Of a stretch of 64,000 bases of DNA, positions 32,309-41,744 are shown one piece after another; the first letter of the stretch is position 1, and the number at the start of each line of letters is the position of its first letter. Where the stretch lies: positions 167,601-231,600 of the forward strand of contig JADQBT010000002.1 of the NCBI GenBank assembly GCA_016278485.1, read 5' to 3'. Source of the stretch: Halanaerobiales bacterium (lineage in GTDB: Bacteria; Bacillota; Halanaerobiia; Halanaerobiales; Halanaerobiaceae). The notes under the pieces were generated by a model that did no database searches, was not told the DNA's origin, and saw only the letters and a list, made by a program, of their open reading frames with translations. The position numbers and the translations under genes were made by a program.

Positions 32309-33406
32309 CTATTCATCTCTTAAATTAATTTCTGAAATTCCTTCCTCACTCCAGATTAGTTTTTCTTCAACTATTGAACCGGAACCACCCCAAGGTCCGT
32401 AAGTTTTATTATTATTTTCAATACTAATAGCATGTCCATTTCCTACTTTTAATTGAATAGATTCCTCTGCCACAAATTCTTTTTCTTCACCTTCATTAAG
32501 GATTCCTTCAAAAACAACTTCTTCATCGATTATGACGCGAACCCAACTGATATCGCTAGCTTTTACAATGAATTTTTGTTCACCTTGATAAATATTAGTT
32601 TCTTTCTTAGTAGTCTGTTGTGTTTCTAGACTTTCTGATTCTAGATTAGAACTAATATTATTAGCTTCTTTAACCACTTGGGTCTCTTCTTCAGTTACAG
32701 TTATTAAATTTTCATTTTCAACTTGAGTCATTGAATTTTCATTATCAATTTCAGTTACTGAATCTTCATTATCAGTATTGTTAGGTTTGCTCTCTGAATG
32801 AGTATTACTATTAACATCAATATCATTATTTTCTAGATTATTATCTGCAACAATATTATCTTCTTCATTAGCTTCTTCTACTTTATTATCTTCTTCATTA
32901 GTTTTTAAAGTACTATTACTTTCAATATTACCCTCTGATGTTGTGACTTGTTGAGTTGTCTCAACTAGACTCTCTGAATTTTTAGGTAAAGAAGTAGTCA
33001 TATCATTATTTGTAAAGAAGTACTTATATCCATAAAAAGCTGCAGCTGATATTATTAAAATAATAATCACTGTAAGAATAATTCTTGTTATACTTATAGT
33101 ATTCTTCTTTTTATTTGCAGGATAATATTTAAATTCTTTATTTGAAAAATTTTCATTATCCGCTTCTTTTACCTCTACTTTTTTTAAAATATCATACTCA
33201 TCTAAAAGCATTTGATAATCAATACCTACTTCTCTAGCATATCCCTTAACAAAAACTTTTACATAAGCAGAACCTGGAATAACGTCAAAATTATTTTCTT
33301 CAATAGCTTGTAAATATTTTTTTCTTATTTTAGTATTTTCTTGAACTTGTATAAGCGATAAACCGCTTTTTACTCGGGCCTCTTTTAAAACTTCTCCTAA
33401 CTCCAC
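32309..33406 (-). CDS. RodZ-like helix-turn-helix membrane protein
   Basis: Cell-shape scaffold protein of the RodZ/YmfM type, 365 residues. N-terminal HTH_25 domain (about 1-75; LGEVLKEARVKSGLSLIQVQ, IPGSAYVKVFVKGYAREVGID), one membrane helix at about 104-126, a low-complexity acidic Asn/Glu/Ser/Thr-rich linker (about 130-268), and a C-terminal DUF4115 domain (about 275-350, ISWVRVIIDEEVVFEG). A GTG at 33406 seven bases after AGGAGG is the start. It follows the DUF3388 gene closely, the ymfK-ymfM order of Bacillus. Confidence 0.88.
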   Translation of the reverse strand: MELGEVLKEARVKSGLSLIQVQENTKIRKKYLQAIEENNFDVIPGSAYVKVFVKGYAREVGIDYQMLLDEYDILKKVEVKEADNENFSNKEFKYYPANKKKNTISITRIILTVIIILIISAAAFYGYKYFFTNNDMTTSLPKNSESLVETTQQVTTSEGNIESNSTLKTNEEDNKVEEANEEDNIVADNNLENNDIDVNSNTHSESKPNNTDNEDSVTEIDNENSMTQVENENLITVTEEETQVVKEANNISSNLESESLETQQTTKKETNIYQGEQKFIVKASDISWVRVIIDEEVVFEGILNEGEEKEFVAEESIQLKVGNGHAISIENNNKTYGPWGGSGSIVEEKLIWSEEGISEINLRDE

Positions 33407-33434
33407 TTTGATTCCTCCTCTAACACTCAATTAA

Positions 33435-34214
33435 TTAACTTATATCAAAACTTGAAAATGTATGGAGATAGTCATCTTTATTATTTTCATTCTGTTCCGG
33501 ATCTGTTAATTCTATTAAAAGATCAAAATCCGGCCAGGAAAAATCAGTTTCACGAATAAAAATATCAGGATGTTCCACTATTCTAGGTACTTTTTTATTG
33601 ACAATATTTTTAATAAATTTAATATGGTCTGCGGTAGATCTTTGAAAAGATGTAATAGCATCAATTATAAAAACAGAATCTTTATTAACTAAATCATCGG
33701 CTATTTTTGTCCTGGCAATTTTGCGTAATAAGGTTGTTGAAAGTAACTGCCAGTGTTTATTAGCATGAACTGCAGCAGCTATAGCAGTTTCAGTTTTACC
33801 AATGCGAGGATTCCCAATAAAACCGATTAATGCTGTCTCATGCATTTCCAAATAACCACTTAAAAAATCAATTAACAAGTGCAAATCATCTCTATAAAAG
33901 CTATATAATACTACCCCTGCATAAGCTTGCTCAGTTTTAGGTTTTAACTTTTTACCATGCTTAATGGCTAAATAATCTAGAAACAATGGTTTACGCAAAA
34001 GATTAAATTTCAAGTTATCTATTGCATTTAAAGAATCAATTACTACTTGTTTTTTTTCATTATTTTGAAACTCAATTAACATCCCTCTTAACTTATCTTC
34101 AATACTGGCAATTTTTACGATATTAACATTTAAAAGCCCTAATAAGGAAGCAACATCACCTAATAGTCCTGGTCTATTTTTGATAATCTCATACTCTAAA
34201 TAGTAAATCGACAT
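33435..34214 (-). CDS. DUF3388 protein (YmfK family): ACT-like domain plus P-loop
   Basis: Uncharacterised conserved Firmicute protein, 259 residues. The N-terminal 75 residues look like an ACT domain (YYLEYEIIKNRPGLLGDVASL, then LLNVNIVKIASIED). A conserved HG segment near 84 (LAIKHGKKL) precedes a P-loop-like GFIGNPRIGKTETAIAAAV near residue 128, a probable Walker B at VFIIDAITS, and VVEHPDIFIRETDF-like C-terminal residues (here RIVEHPDIFIRET). I recognise it as the ymfK neighbour of rodZ/ymfM in Bacillus. Function unknown; a nucleotide- and small-ligand-binding regulator is inferred. Confidence 0.85.
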   Translation of the reverse strand: MSIYYLEYEIIKNRPGLLGDVASLLGLLNVNIVKIASIEDKLRGMLIEFQNNEKKQVVIDSLNAIDNLKFNLLRKPLFLDYLAIKHGKKLKPKTEQAYAGVVLYSFYRDDLHLLIDFLSGYLEMHETALIGFIGNPRIGKTETAIAAAVHANKHWQLLSTTLLRKIARTKIADDLVNKDSVFIIDAITSFQRSTADHIKFIKNIVNKKVPRIVEHPDIFIRETDFSWPDFDLLIELTDPEQNENNKDDYLHTFSSFDIS

Positions 34215-34277
34215 TAAATCACTTCCTTTGCCTACAATATTGTATTCTATGACTGTCGGTAAAACTCCTTTTTTTTC

Positions 34278-34315
34278 AAAAAAAAAATACAGCCCACTTA
34301 TTAAGTAGACTGTAT
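34278..34315 (-). terminator. Terminator of the nucleoside ABC transporter operon
   Basis: A long imperfect stem (ATACAG ... CTGTAT with inner pairs TACTT/AAGTG) followed by ten T on the minus strand, just after the last permease gene. Confidence 0.85.
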
Positions 34316-34329
34316 CATTTAATTAAATT

Positions 34330-35253
34330 TTACTCTTTTTCATATGGTTCGCCACTTGCAGCAGGTGGTTCTGAACTTCCAATCACACCTGTTAAGGCGA
34401 GAATGGTTAATACATAGGGTAACATTAACAAAAACTGCCTTGGAATAAAGTCAAGTCCAATTGATTGAGCAAGCATCTGTAAAGCATCAGCAAATCCAAA
34501 TAAAAGAGCAGCAAGTAAAGCACCTTGTGGTGTCCACCTACCAAATATCATTGCAGCAAGTGCAATAAACCCACGCCCAGAAGTCATATTTTCTACAAAA
34601 ACATCAAGCAGTCCTATGGATATACTTGCACCAGCAAGTCCAGCAAAAAATCCACTAATCAAAACCGCAATGTATCTAGTCTTAATTACATTAATACCAA
34701 CACTATCTGCAGCAGCTGGATGTTCACCAACTGCTCTGATTCTTAAACCAAATGGAGTCTTAAATAAAACCCAGTATGAAATAGCAACTAAGATCAAAGC
34801 TATATAGACAAAGGGAATTTGTTCACCTAGTACATCTCCAATAATCGGTATATCGTTAATAATCGGTATTGTCCAAGTTCCTACATCTGTTACACTAGGA
34901 GACTGACCGGCACTTTCGAACATAACTCTTAAGAGAAAAGCTGTTAAACCAGTAGCAAATATATTGATAGCCGTACCACTAACAATTTGGTCAGCTTTTA
35001 AACTGATTGACAATATAGCATGAATTAATGATACTAATATCCCAAATATAATAGCAGTCAGTACACCTAGCCAAGGATTACCGGTTAGATATGAACCAGC
35101 CATTGCCATAAATGCACTAATTAACATAATACCTTCTAAAGCAATATTAATTACACCTGATCTTTCAGTAAATACTCCCCCTAAAGCGGCAAGAATCAGA
35201 GGTGTAGCCATACGCAGTGTCGTATTTAATAAAGCTATCATACTATTCAACAC
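34330..35253 (-). CDS. Nucleoside-type ABC transporter permease (NupQ-like)
   Basis: One of two different permease subunits of a BMP-class nucleoside importer, 307 residues, about eight to ten helices. The N-terminal MATPLILAALGGVFTERSGVINIALEGIML is diagnostic of this permease family (BPD_transp_2). GTG start after GGAGGGG, overlapping the end of the other permease by 11 bases. It is the last gene of the operon before a terminator. Confidence 0.93.
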   Translation of the reverse strand: MLNSMIALLNTTLRMATPLILAALGGVFTERSGVINIALEGIMLISAFMAMAGSYLTGNPWLGVLTAIIFGILVSLIHAILSISLKADQIVSGTAINIFATGLTAFLLRVMFESAGQSPSVTDVGTWTIPIINDIPIIGDVLGEQIPFVYIALILVAISYWVLFKTPFGLRIRAVGEHPAAADSVGINVIKTRYIAVLISGFFAGLAGASISIGLLDVFVENMTSGRGFIALAAMIFGRWTPQGALLAALLFGFADALQMLAQSIGLDFIPRQFLLMLPYVLTILALTGVIGSSEPPAASGEPYEKE

Positions 35254-36349
35254 TGGTAACCCCTCCTTTATTTTCTTTTAATTTATGAGCAATGTACTTA
35301 AAGATATATTCTGCTGCGACAAAGAAAATAATAATCGCTTGAATAATTTGGACCAACTCTTTAGGAACACCAGCTATACTCTGCATCTGCATTGACCCTC
35401 TCTGTAATATTCCAAAGAGAAAAGCACCTAAAACTACCCCAGCTGGATGGTTTTTACCAAGCAGAGCTACAGCAATACCGGTAAATCCGTAACCAATAAA
35501 TCCAAATGGTTGGTAAGCACGGTGTTGAAGGCCAAGCACCTGTGTAATTCCAGCCATCCCGGCTAATCCACCACTAATAAACATTGCCAAAATCATATTT
35601 TTAGCTGCCTTAATACCACTATATCTTGCCGCTTCACTATTTAAGCCAACTGCACGAATCTCGTAACCAATCGTTGTTTTCCAAAGAATATAATAAATTA
35701 AATAAGCAGTTAATAAAGCTAAAATAAATGCAATTGACAAGCGACTGCCGCGGATATTCGGCATTAGTTTAATTAATTTTGCACTATCAAAAATTTTCTT
35801 AGTCGCAGGCAAAAAAGTAGCGCCCTTTAACGGACCCCCTGCCAAATAAGCAACTAAATAGAGGGATATGTAATTCATCATAATTGTTGTAATAACTTCG
35901 TGAACGCCTAATTTAGCCTTTAATAATCCAGCTACACCACCCCAGATACCGGAAGTGATAATCCCAAACAAAATCGCAAAAGGGACATGGATAATCATCG
36001 GAACATGAATTATATAACCAACCCAGGCCGCTGATATATATCCAATCAGAAACTGACCATCACCACCAATATTAAATAAACCTGTTCTGAAAGCAAAAGC
36101 CACTGCTAAACCAGTAAATATAAGTGGTGTCGTATTGACAAGTGTTTCTGAAATACCAGCTAAACTGCCAAATGCACTATTAAATAATACAGCATAAGCA
36201 GTCAAGGGACTCCTACCAATCGAAAGCATAAAAATAGCTCCCACTAATAATCCAGCTATAACAGATATAAATGGACCAATAAAATTTGCTAGCATCTCAT
36301 AATAGCGATTTTCTTCTTTTTTTATAGCAATATTTTTTTCTTCACTCAA
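35243..36349 (-). CDS. Nucleoside-type ABC transporter permease (NupP-like)
   Basis: Second permease subunit, 368 residues, about ten helices, with the family segment ETLVNTTPLIFTGLAVAFAF, RTGLFNIGGDGQFLIG and GVHEVITTIMMNYI. TTG start after AGGAGGAG. It begins two bases after the ATPase stop, so translation is coupled. Confidence 0.93.
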   Translation of the reverse strand: MSEEKNIAIKKEENRYYEMLANFIGPFISVIAGLLVGAIFMLSIGRSPLTAYAVLFNSAFGSLAGISETLVNTTPLIFTGLAVAFAFRTGLFNIGGDGQFLIGYISAAWVGYIIHVPMIIHVPFAILFGIITSGIWGGVAGLLKAKLGVHEVITTIMMNYISLYLVAYLAGGPLKGATFLPATKKIFDSAKLIKLMPNIRGSRLSIAFILALLTAYLIYYILWKTTIGYEIRAVGLNSEAARYSGIKAAKNMILAMFISGGLAGMAGITQVLGLQHRAYQPFGFIGYGFTGIAVALLGKNHPAGVVLGAFLFGILQRGSMQMQSIAGVPKELVQIIQAIIIFFVAAEYIFKYIAHKLKENKGGVTSVE

Positions 36350-36351
36350 GC

Positions 36352-37896
36352 TTATTCTCCTCCTTCCACAACTGTCTCACTTTCAGCACCAGCCATCATC
36401 AAGCCTAATTTTTCTTCTGTTGCATCCTTAATATCCAGGATATCAACAATTTTTCCTTCATAGATTACTGCTATTCTGTCGCTTAAAGATAAAATCTCAT
36501 CTAATTCAAGTGAGATAAGAAGAACAGCTTTTCCAGCATCTCTTTGCTCTACAAGTCTTTTATGGATAAATTCAATTGCTCCAACATCAACACCACGGGT
36601 TGGTTGTGCTGCAATTAATAGTTCAGGGTTACGATTAAATTCTCTAGCAAGAATTACTTTCTGTTGATTTCCTCCTGAGAGTGATTTAGCTAATACTTCT
36701 TCATTTGGTGTTCTAATATCAAATTCTTTGATTAATCTTTTTGATTCTTTCTTAATACTAGAATAATTCATATTTACACCACTAGCATATGGTGGTTTAT
36801 AATGACTACCTAAAATCATATTTTCAAATAATGAAAAATCTAGAACTAGCCCTCTTTTCTGTCTATCTTCAGGAATATGAGAAACACCACTTTCAATGAT
36901 ATCACGCGTACTATAGTTAGTTATATTCTTGCCATTTATCATTATTTTACCTGACTTTAATTTTCTTAGTCCTGTCATTACTTCTGCCAATTCAGACTGA
37001 CCATTTCCATCTACACCAGCAATACCAAAAATTTCTCCTCGTTTTACTTGAAAACTGGTACCATTTAAAGCAGGTAAATTCCGGTCGTTATCAGCATGTA
37101 CGTTTTCAACTTCAAGAATTACTTCACCAGGTTCAGCAGCAGATTTTTCAACTTCAAGAATTACTTCACGACCTACCATCATATTAGCTAATTCATTGGT
37201 AGTCGCATCAGCAGTATCTACTACATCAATAGATTTACCACGCCGAATTACAGTTACTCGGTCTGCGATTGATTTAACTTCTTTTAATTTATGAGTAATA
37301 AAGATAATTGATTTTCCTTCATTAGTTAGGCTTTCCATAATTTCTATTAGTTCATGTACTTCCTGTGGTGTTAAAACAGCTGTTGGTTCATCAAGAATTA
37401 GAATGTCTGCTCCACGATAAAGGGTTTTTAATATTTCAACCCGCTGTTGCATACCAACAGAAATTTCATGAATTTTAGCTCTTGGATCAACATTTAAACC
37501 ATATTGTTCAGAAAGTTTTTCTACATCTTGAATAGCTTTTTTCATATCAATCATATTATTTTTAGTAGGCTCACTACCTAACACAATATTCTCGGCCACA
37601 GTAAAAGGTTGTACCAGCATAAAATGTTGATGAACCATACCTATACCCTTATTAATAGCAACATTAGGAGTATTGATTTTTACTTTATCTCCATAAATAA
37701 AAATATCGCCTTCATCTGCTTGATACAGACCATAAAGACATTTCATTAAAGTTGATTTTCCGGCTCCATTTTCACCTAACAAAGCATGAATTTCCCCTCG
37801 TTTAAGTTGAAAATCAACATTATCATTTGCCAATACACCTGGAAAACGTTTTGTTATTCCTTGCATGTCAACGGCAAGTGAATTCTGGTTGCTCAT
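36352..37896 (-). CDS. Nucleoside-type ABC transporter ATP-binding protein (double NBD)
   Basis: ATPase of 514 residues with two fused nucleotide-binding domains, as in NupO and sugar importers. First half has Walker A GENGAGKST, signature ISVGMQQR, Walker B LLILDEPTAVLTP; the second half has the degenerate Walker A GVDGNGQSE and signature LSGGNQQK, typical of the class. The ATG at 37896 is well spaced from GGGAGG; an ATG at 37902 is too close. It follows the GntR regulator by 19 bp. No binding-protein gene is in this operon. Confidence 0.95.
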   Translation of the reverse strand: MSNQNSLAVDMQGITKRFPGVLANDNVDFQLKRGEIHALLGENGAGKSTLMKCLYGLYQADEGDIFIYGDKVKINTPNVAINKGIGMVHQHFMLVQPFTVAENIVLGSEPTKNNMIDMKKAIQDVEKLSEQYGLNVDPRAKIHEISVGMQQRVEILKTLYRGADILILDEPTAVLTPQEVHELIEIMESLTNEGKSIIFITHKLKEVKSIADRVTVIRRGKSIDVVDTADATTNELANMMVGREVILEVEKSAAEPGEVILEVENVHADNDRNLPALNGTSFQVKRGEIFGIAGVDGNGQSELAEVMTGLRKLKSGKIMINGKNITNYSTRDIIESGVSHIPEDRQKRGLVLDFSLFENMILGSHYKPPYASGVNMNYSSIKKESKRLIKEFDIRTPNEEVLAKSLSGGNQQKVILAREFNRNPELLIAAQPTRGVDVGAIEFIHKRLVEQRDAGKAVLLISLELDEILSLSDRIAVIYEGKIVDILDIKDATEEKLGLMMAGAESETVVEGGE

Positions 37897-37915
37897 TGTC
37901 ATCCTCCCTCATAGC

Positions 37916-38647
37916 TTATCTTGTCCTTAAAACTTTAAACTGAAATTGATCATTTCTGTAATAATTTCTAGAAAATAAAAACAACTTATCTTCATGATTA
38001 TAATGTGACTGGTTTAATAAAAGAACTGGAGTACCTATTTCAACTTCTAAAGCATCTTCTAATTGCTGATTGGCAATAACAGGTATAATCTCAGTCATTG
38101 CATATTTAATTTTAAGATTGTGTTTTTGTTCCAGTAACTTAAATAAAGAATCACTAAAATCTTCGTCAATTTTTAATTTTAAAAAGCTAGCATCTAAATA
38201 ATCTTCACAATAAACTACTGGTTCTTCATCTGCTGTTCTAATCCGGGTAAGTTTGATTAATGGTTGCTCTTCATCAATATCCATAATTGATTTCAATTTT
38301 GCATCAGGCAAAATTTTCTCAACATTCAAACCATTTGTACCTGGAACATGTCCAGCCTTTTTTATTGCTTCAGTAACACTAAATAGCTCTTCAATACCTC
38401 GCTGAAATTTAGGTGCTGGTTCTGTTATAAAAGTACCTATCCCTTGATGTTTAGTGATTTTACCTTCTTTTTCCAAAACACGCAAAGCTTCTCTTAAAGT
38501 TGCTCTACTAACACTTAATTCATCTGCCAGAGCAGTCTCTGAAGGCAGTTTATCCCCATTTTGATAAACTCCATCATTTATTAATTTTTCTAAATGCTCT
38601 TTAATTCTCAAATAAAGGGGCCTTTTATCGTAATGCATTAACGGCAA
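37916..38647 (-). CDS. GntR/HutC-family regulator (YmfC-like)
   Basis: Transcription factor of 243 residues: N-terminal winged helix (about 5-72; LYLRIKEHLEKLINDGVYQNGDKLPSE region, SRATLREALRVLEKEGKI) and a C-terminal UTRA ligand-binding domain (about 90-238). It lies directly after ftsK/spoIIIE, the position of ymfC in Bacillus, and directly before the nucleoside transporter operon, so it likely controls that operon and may respond to its substrate. TTG at 38647 is well spaced from AGGAGGGG. Confidence 0.92.
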   Translation of the reverse strand: MPLMHYDKRPLYLRIKEHLEKLINDGVYQNGDKLPSETALADELSVSRATLREALRVLEKEGKITKHQGIGTFITEPAPKFQRGIEELFSVTEAIKKAGHVPGTNGLNVEKILPDAKLKSIMDIDEEQPLIKLTRIRTADEEPVVYCEDYLDASFLKLKIDEDFSDSLFKLLEQKHNLKIKYAMTEIIPVIANQQLEDALEVEIGTPVLLLNQSHYNHEDKLFLFSRNYYRNDQFQFKVLRTR

Positions 38648-38670
38648 GTTAACCCCTCCTTTCTGTTAGT

Positions 38671-38688
38671 TGTCTAACCTGTCTGACA
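38671..38688 (-). promoter_or_regulatory. Candidate operator of the GntR/HutC regulator
   Basis: Two adjacent 9-bp near-repeats, tgtctaacc (38671-38679) and tgtctgaca (38680-38688), lie 24-41 bases before the regulator start. HutC-type proteins bind GT..AC-containing sites, so this could be its operator; the evidence is position and repetition only. Confidence 0.45.
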
Positions 38689-38711
38689 TCTTCTTAAAGA
38701 TACCATATCTC

Positions 38712-40913
38712 TTAATCATTGTCAAGATATTCAGACGATTCATCCTTCACGTCATCATCATTACCAATGTATTCTTCAAGTTCACTTTCTTCAATTAAAA
38801 CTTCTCTTGGTTTACTACCAGCATATGGACCCACAATACCATCTTCTTCCATTTGATCAATTAATCTAGCTGCTCTTGAATGACCGATGTGTAAACGCCT
38901 TTGTAACATTGAAATAGAAGCTCTATATTTTACCACTAATAGAACAGCTTTTTCATATAGCTCATCCTGATCGTCGTCTAGAGATAATTCAATCTCTTTA
39001 ATATCATCTGGTTCTATTTCATAATCTGCTTTAATCTGTTTTTTAGTAAAATTAACAATTCGCTTTATTTCCTTATTTGTCATAAAAGCGCCCTGAATTC
39101 TCTGCGGTTTTTGCATGCCTACGGGGGCAAATAACATATCCCCTTTACCCAATAATTTTTCTGCTCCTCCCATATCTAAAATTGTTCGAGAATCTGTTTG
39201 GGAAGAGACTGCAAATGATATTCTACTAGGTATATTAGCTTTTATTAGACCAGTAATTACGTCAACAGAAGGACGTTGTGTAGCTATGATTAAATGAATT
39301 CCAGCAGCTCTTGACATCTGTGCCAATCGACAAATATTATCTTCAACATCACTTGCCGCAACCATCATTAAATCTGATAATTCATCAATAATAACAACTA
39401 TATATGGTAATTTTTCAGAACTATCCTTACACTGATTATTATATGAATCAATTCCACGACTACCTGTCTCTGAAAATAATTCATATCTATTTTCCATTTC
39501 TTCAACTACTAATTTTAAAACATTAGCAGCTTTTTTAGGATCTGTTACAACTGGTGTAAGTAAGTGAGGAAGACCTTTATAATGACTTAATTCAACCTTT
39601 TTAGGATCAACCAATAATAATTTAACTTCATCAGGATGATTTTTATATAATAAACTAGCTATCATTGTATTAATGCAAACACTTTTACCTGAGCCTGTTG
39701 CTCCCGCCACAAGTAAATGAGGCATTTTAGTTAAATCAGCAACAACAGTATCTCCGTCAATTCCTTTACCTAATGCCAAATTAAGTCCACCTTTTGATTT
39801 TTGAAAATTTCTTGCAGCAATCACATCGCTAAATGAGACAGTTATATCTGCACCATGGGGCACCTCAATACCTACGGCAGCCTTACCGGGAATAGGCGCT
39901 TCAATTCTAACATCTCTGGCCGCTAGCGATAGTGCTATATCGTCAGCTAAATTTACAATTTTACTAACCTTAACCCCAGTTGCTGGTTGTACTTCATAAC
40001 GGGTAATAGTAGGTCCATGATTAACCTTTTTGACAGTAGCTTCAACTCCAAAACTGCGCAAAGTTTCTTCAAGTAAATCTTTTTTATTTGTTAACCTTAC
40101 CTTTTTATTACCTGTGTTATCTAATAAATCGAGACCTGGAAGTTGATAATCTCCTTTATTATCTTCAGGTTTATTTACGAGCTCACTTACATCATTACGA
40201 ATATTAAAATCTTCTTTTAAAAATTCTTGAGGATCATCAATTATTTGATCAACAGATTTATTAATTGGCTTTTCAACAACAGCTGCTTCCTCAGTATGAT
40301 AATCATCTATTTCAACAGAATCTTTAATTTCAGTCTTTAGATTCTTTTCTTTCTTTAGTTTTTCTTGATAATCCTTAAACTGATTATATTTAATTTTGAT
40401 AAAAGCTAGTGGTGAAACTAGAACATGTTTTATCTTTTTTAAAACTGCATGTAGTAATACGTCTGACCATAATAGAGCACCAATTAAAAACATGCTACAA
40501 ATAACAACATAGCTTCCAGTTATCCCAAATAACTCTACTGTAATCCAGGCAGTAAATCCGCCAAGTGCTCCGCCACCGTTACCCGATAAAGCTATTGCAA
40601 GCGGATTGCTAGAAAATACATAAAGATGATATAAAGCCAAAATAGCAATATAAGTAATCATAAAGCCAGTTATTCTTAGATTAAAATGCACTGTTTTGAA
40701 TCTAATTAAAGAAAAACCCCAAATAATAAATCCTACTGGAAATAGATATGCACCTGTACCAGTAAGCTTATAATAAAAATCAGCCATTATTTTACCTATT
40801 AAACCTGAGGTATCAGAAAAAATGGCTACACCACTTAAAATTCCCAGGGCGATTAAGATAATTCCTATTATTTCATTTTTCCTTTTTTCGAGAGCATTTG
40901 TTTGATTGCTCAC
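38712..40913 (-). CDS. ftsK: FtsK/SpoIIIE DNA translocase
   Basis: Septal ATP-dependent DNA pump of 733 residues for chromosome transfer in division or sporulation. Four membrane helices (about 12-170), a charged linker (about 190-270), the alpha/beta motor domain with Walker A GATGSGKSVCIN near 405 and Walker B VVIIDELSDLMM, the RPSVDVITGLIKANIPSRI stretch, and the C-terminal gamma winged helix that reads KOPS/SRS sequences (RASISMLQRRLHIGHSRAARL). GTG start after GGAGGTG. Its place next to tepA/ylzJ is that of spoIIIE. Confidence 0.96.
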   Translation of the reverse strand: MSNQTNALEKRKNEIIGIILIALGILSGVAIFSDTSGLIGKIMADFYYKLTGTGAYLFPVGFIIWGFSLIRFKTVHFNLRITGFMITYIAILALYHLYVFSSNPLAIALSGNGGGALGGFTAWITVELFGITGSYVVICSMFLIGALLWSDVLLHAVLKKIKHVLVSPLAFIKIKYNQFKDYQEKLKKEKNLKTEIKDSVEIDDYHTEEAAVVEKPINKSVDQIIDDPQEFLKEDFNIRNDVSELVNKPEDNKGDYQLPGLDLLDNTGNKKVRLTNKKDLLEETLRSFGVEATVKKVNHGPTITRYEVQPATGVKVSKIVNLADDIALSLAARDVRIEAPIPGKAAVGIEVPHGADITVSFSDVIAARNFQKSKGGLNLALGKGIDGDTVVADLTKMPHLLVAGATGSGKSVCINTMIASLLYKNHPDEVKLLLVDPKKVELSHYKGLPHLLTPVVTDPKKAANVLKLVVEEMENRYELFSETGSRGIDSYNNQCKDSSEKLPYIVVIIDELSDLMMVAASDVEDNICRLAQMSRAAGIHLIIATQRPSVDVITGLIKANIPSRISFAVSSQTDSRTILDMGGAEKLLGKGDMLFAPVGMQKPQRIQGAFMTNKEIKRIVNFTKKQIKADYEIEPDDIKEIELSLDDDQDELYEKAVLLVVKYRASISMLQRRLHIGHSRAARLIDQMEEDGIVGPYAGSKPREVLIEESELEEYIGNDDDVKDESSEYLDND

Positions 40914-40967
40914 CCTGAGTCACCTCCATTTTTTAGTTTAGTTACATAAATATATGTTCTTTAAAAA

Positions 40968-41744
40968 TTAGATTATTCCTGCCAAAATAATGATTATTCC
41001 AACAAACCAACAATAATAGCTAAAGATTATTAGACTACCTTCATGTAAGATATGAAGCAAATACTTTATCGCAAAATAACCAGAAATCATGGCAGCTGTT
41101 ACCCCAAGAATAACATTTGTAATATCAATATTAACAGTTGCATTTCCAAATAAGTCTTTTAATTCGAGCAATCCTGCTCCTCCAATAACAGGAATTGATA
41201 TTAGAAAAGAAAATCTTGCTGCATCTTCTCTTGATAGTTTTTGGAAAAGAGAAGCGACTATTGTTAGACCGGATCTTGAAATACCAGGTAAAATTGCTAT
41301 TCCTTGCGCAACACCAACTAAGATTGCCTGCCAACTTTTTAAATCTTCAACATGCTTTGAACCAGCTGTCCACTTTTCAGCCAGAAATAATAATAATCCG
41401 GTTATAATTAACATAAATCCAACATTAATTACAGAAGAAAATAATCCAGCAAAAAAATCTTCAAAAAATATTCCGATGAATGCGGTCGGTATGATCGCAA
41501 TTAAAATAAGATATGTGAGTCTACGTTTTTCCTTTTTAAACAATATAATATCCTTAATATCTTGCCAAAATATGATTATAATTGGTAGCAATGTTCCAAA
41601 ATGAAGAAAAATACTAAAAGTCAATTGATTTTCTTTTACATTAAACAAACTTTGAAAAATAACGAGGTGTCCAGAACTACTAATTGGTAAAAATTCTGTT
41701 AGACCTTGTACGATGCCGAGTATAATTGCAGTAAAACTATTCAA
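40968..41744 (-). CDS. uppP: Undecaprenyl-diphosphatase (BacA family)
   Basis: Recycles the lipid carrier of cell-wall synthesis by dephosphorylating undecaprenyl pyrophosphate; also gives bacitracin tolerance. The 258-residue membrane protein has both conserved regions, QGLTEFLPISSSGHL near residue 14 and ILPGISRSGLTI near residue 152. TTG start after AGGAG, overlapping the end of the Na/Pi transporter by eight bases. Confidence 0.96.
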   Translation of the reverse strand: MNSFTAIILGIVQGLTEFLPISSSGHLVIFQSLFNVKENQLTFSIFLHFGTLLPIIIIFWQDIKDIILFKKEKRRLTYLILIAIIPTAFIGIFFEDFFAGLFSSVINVGFMLIITGLLLFLAEKWTAGSKHVEDLKSWQAILVGVAQGIAILPGISRSGLTIVASLFQKLSREDAARFSFLISIPVIGGAGLLELKDLFGNATVNIDITNVILGVTAAMISGYFAIKYLLHILHEGSLIIFSYYCWFVGIIIILAGII

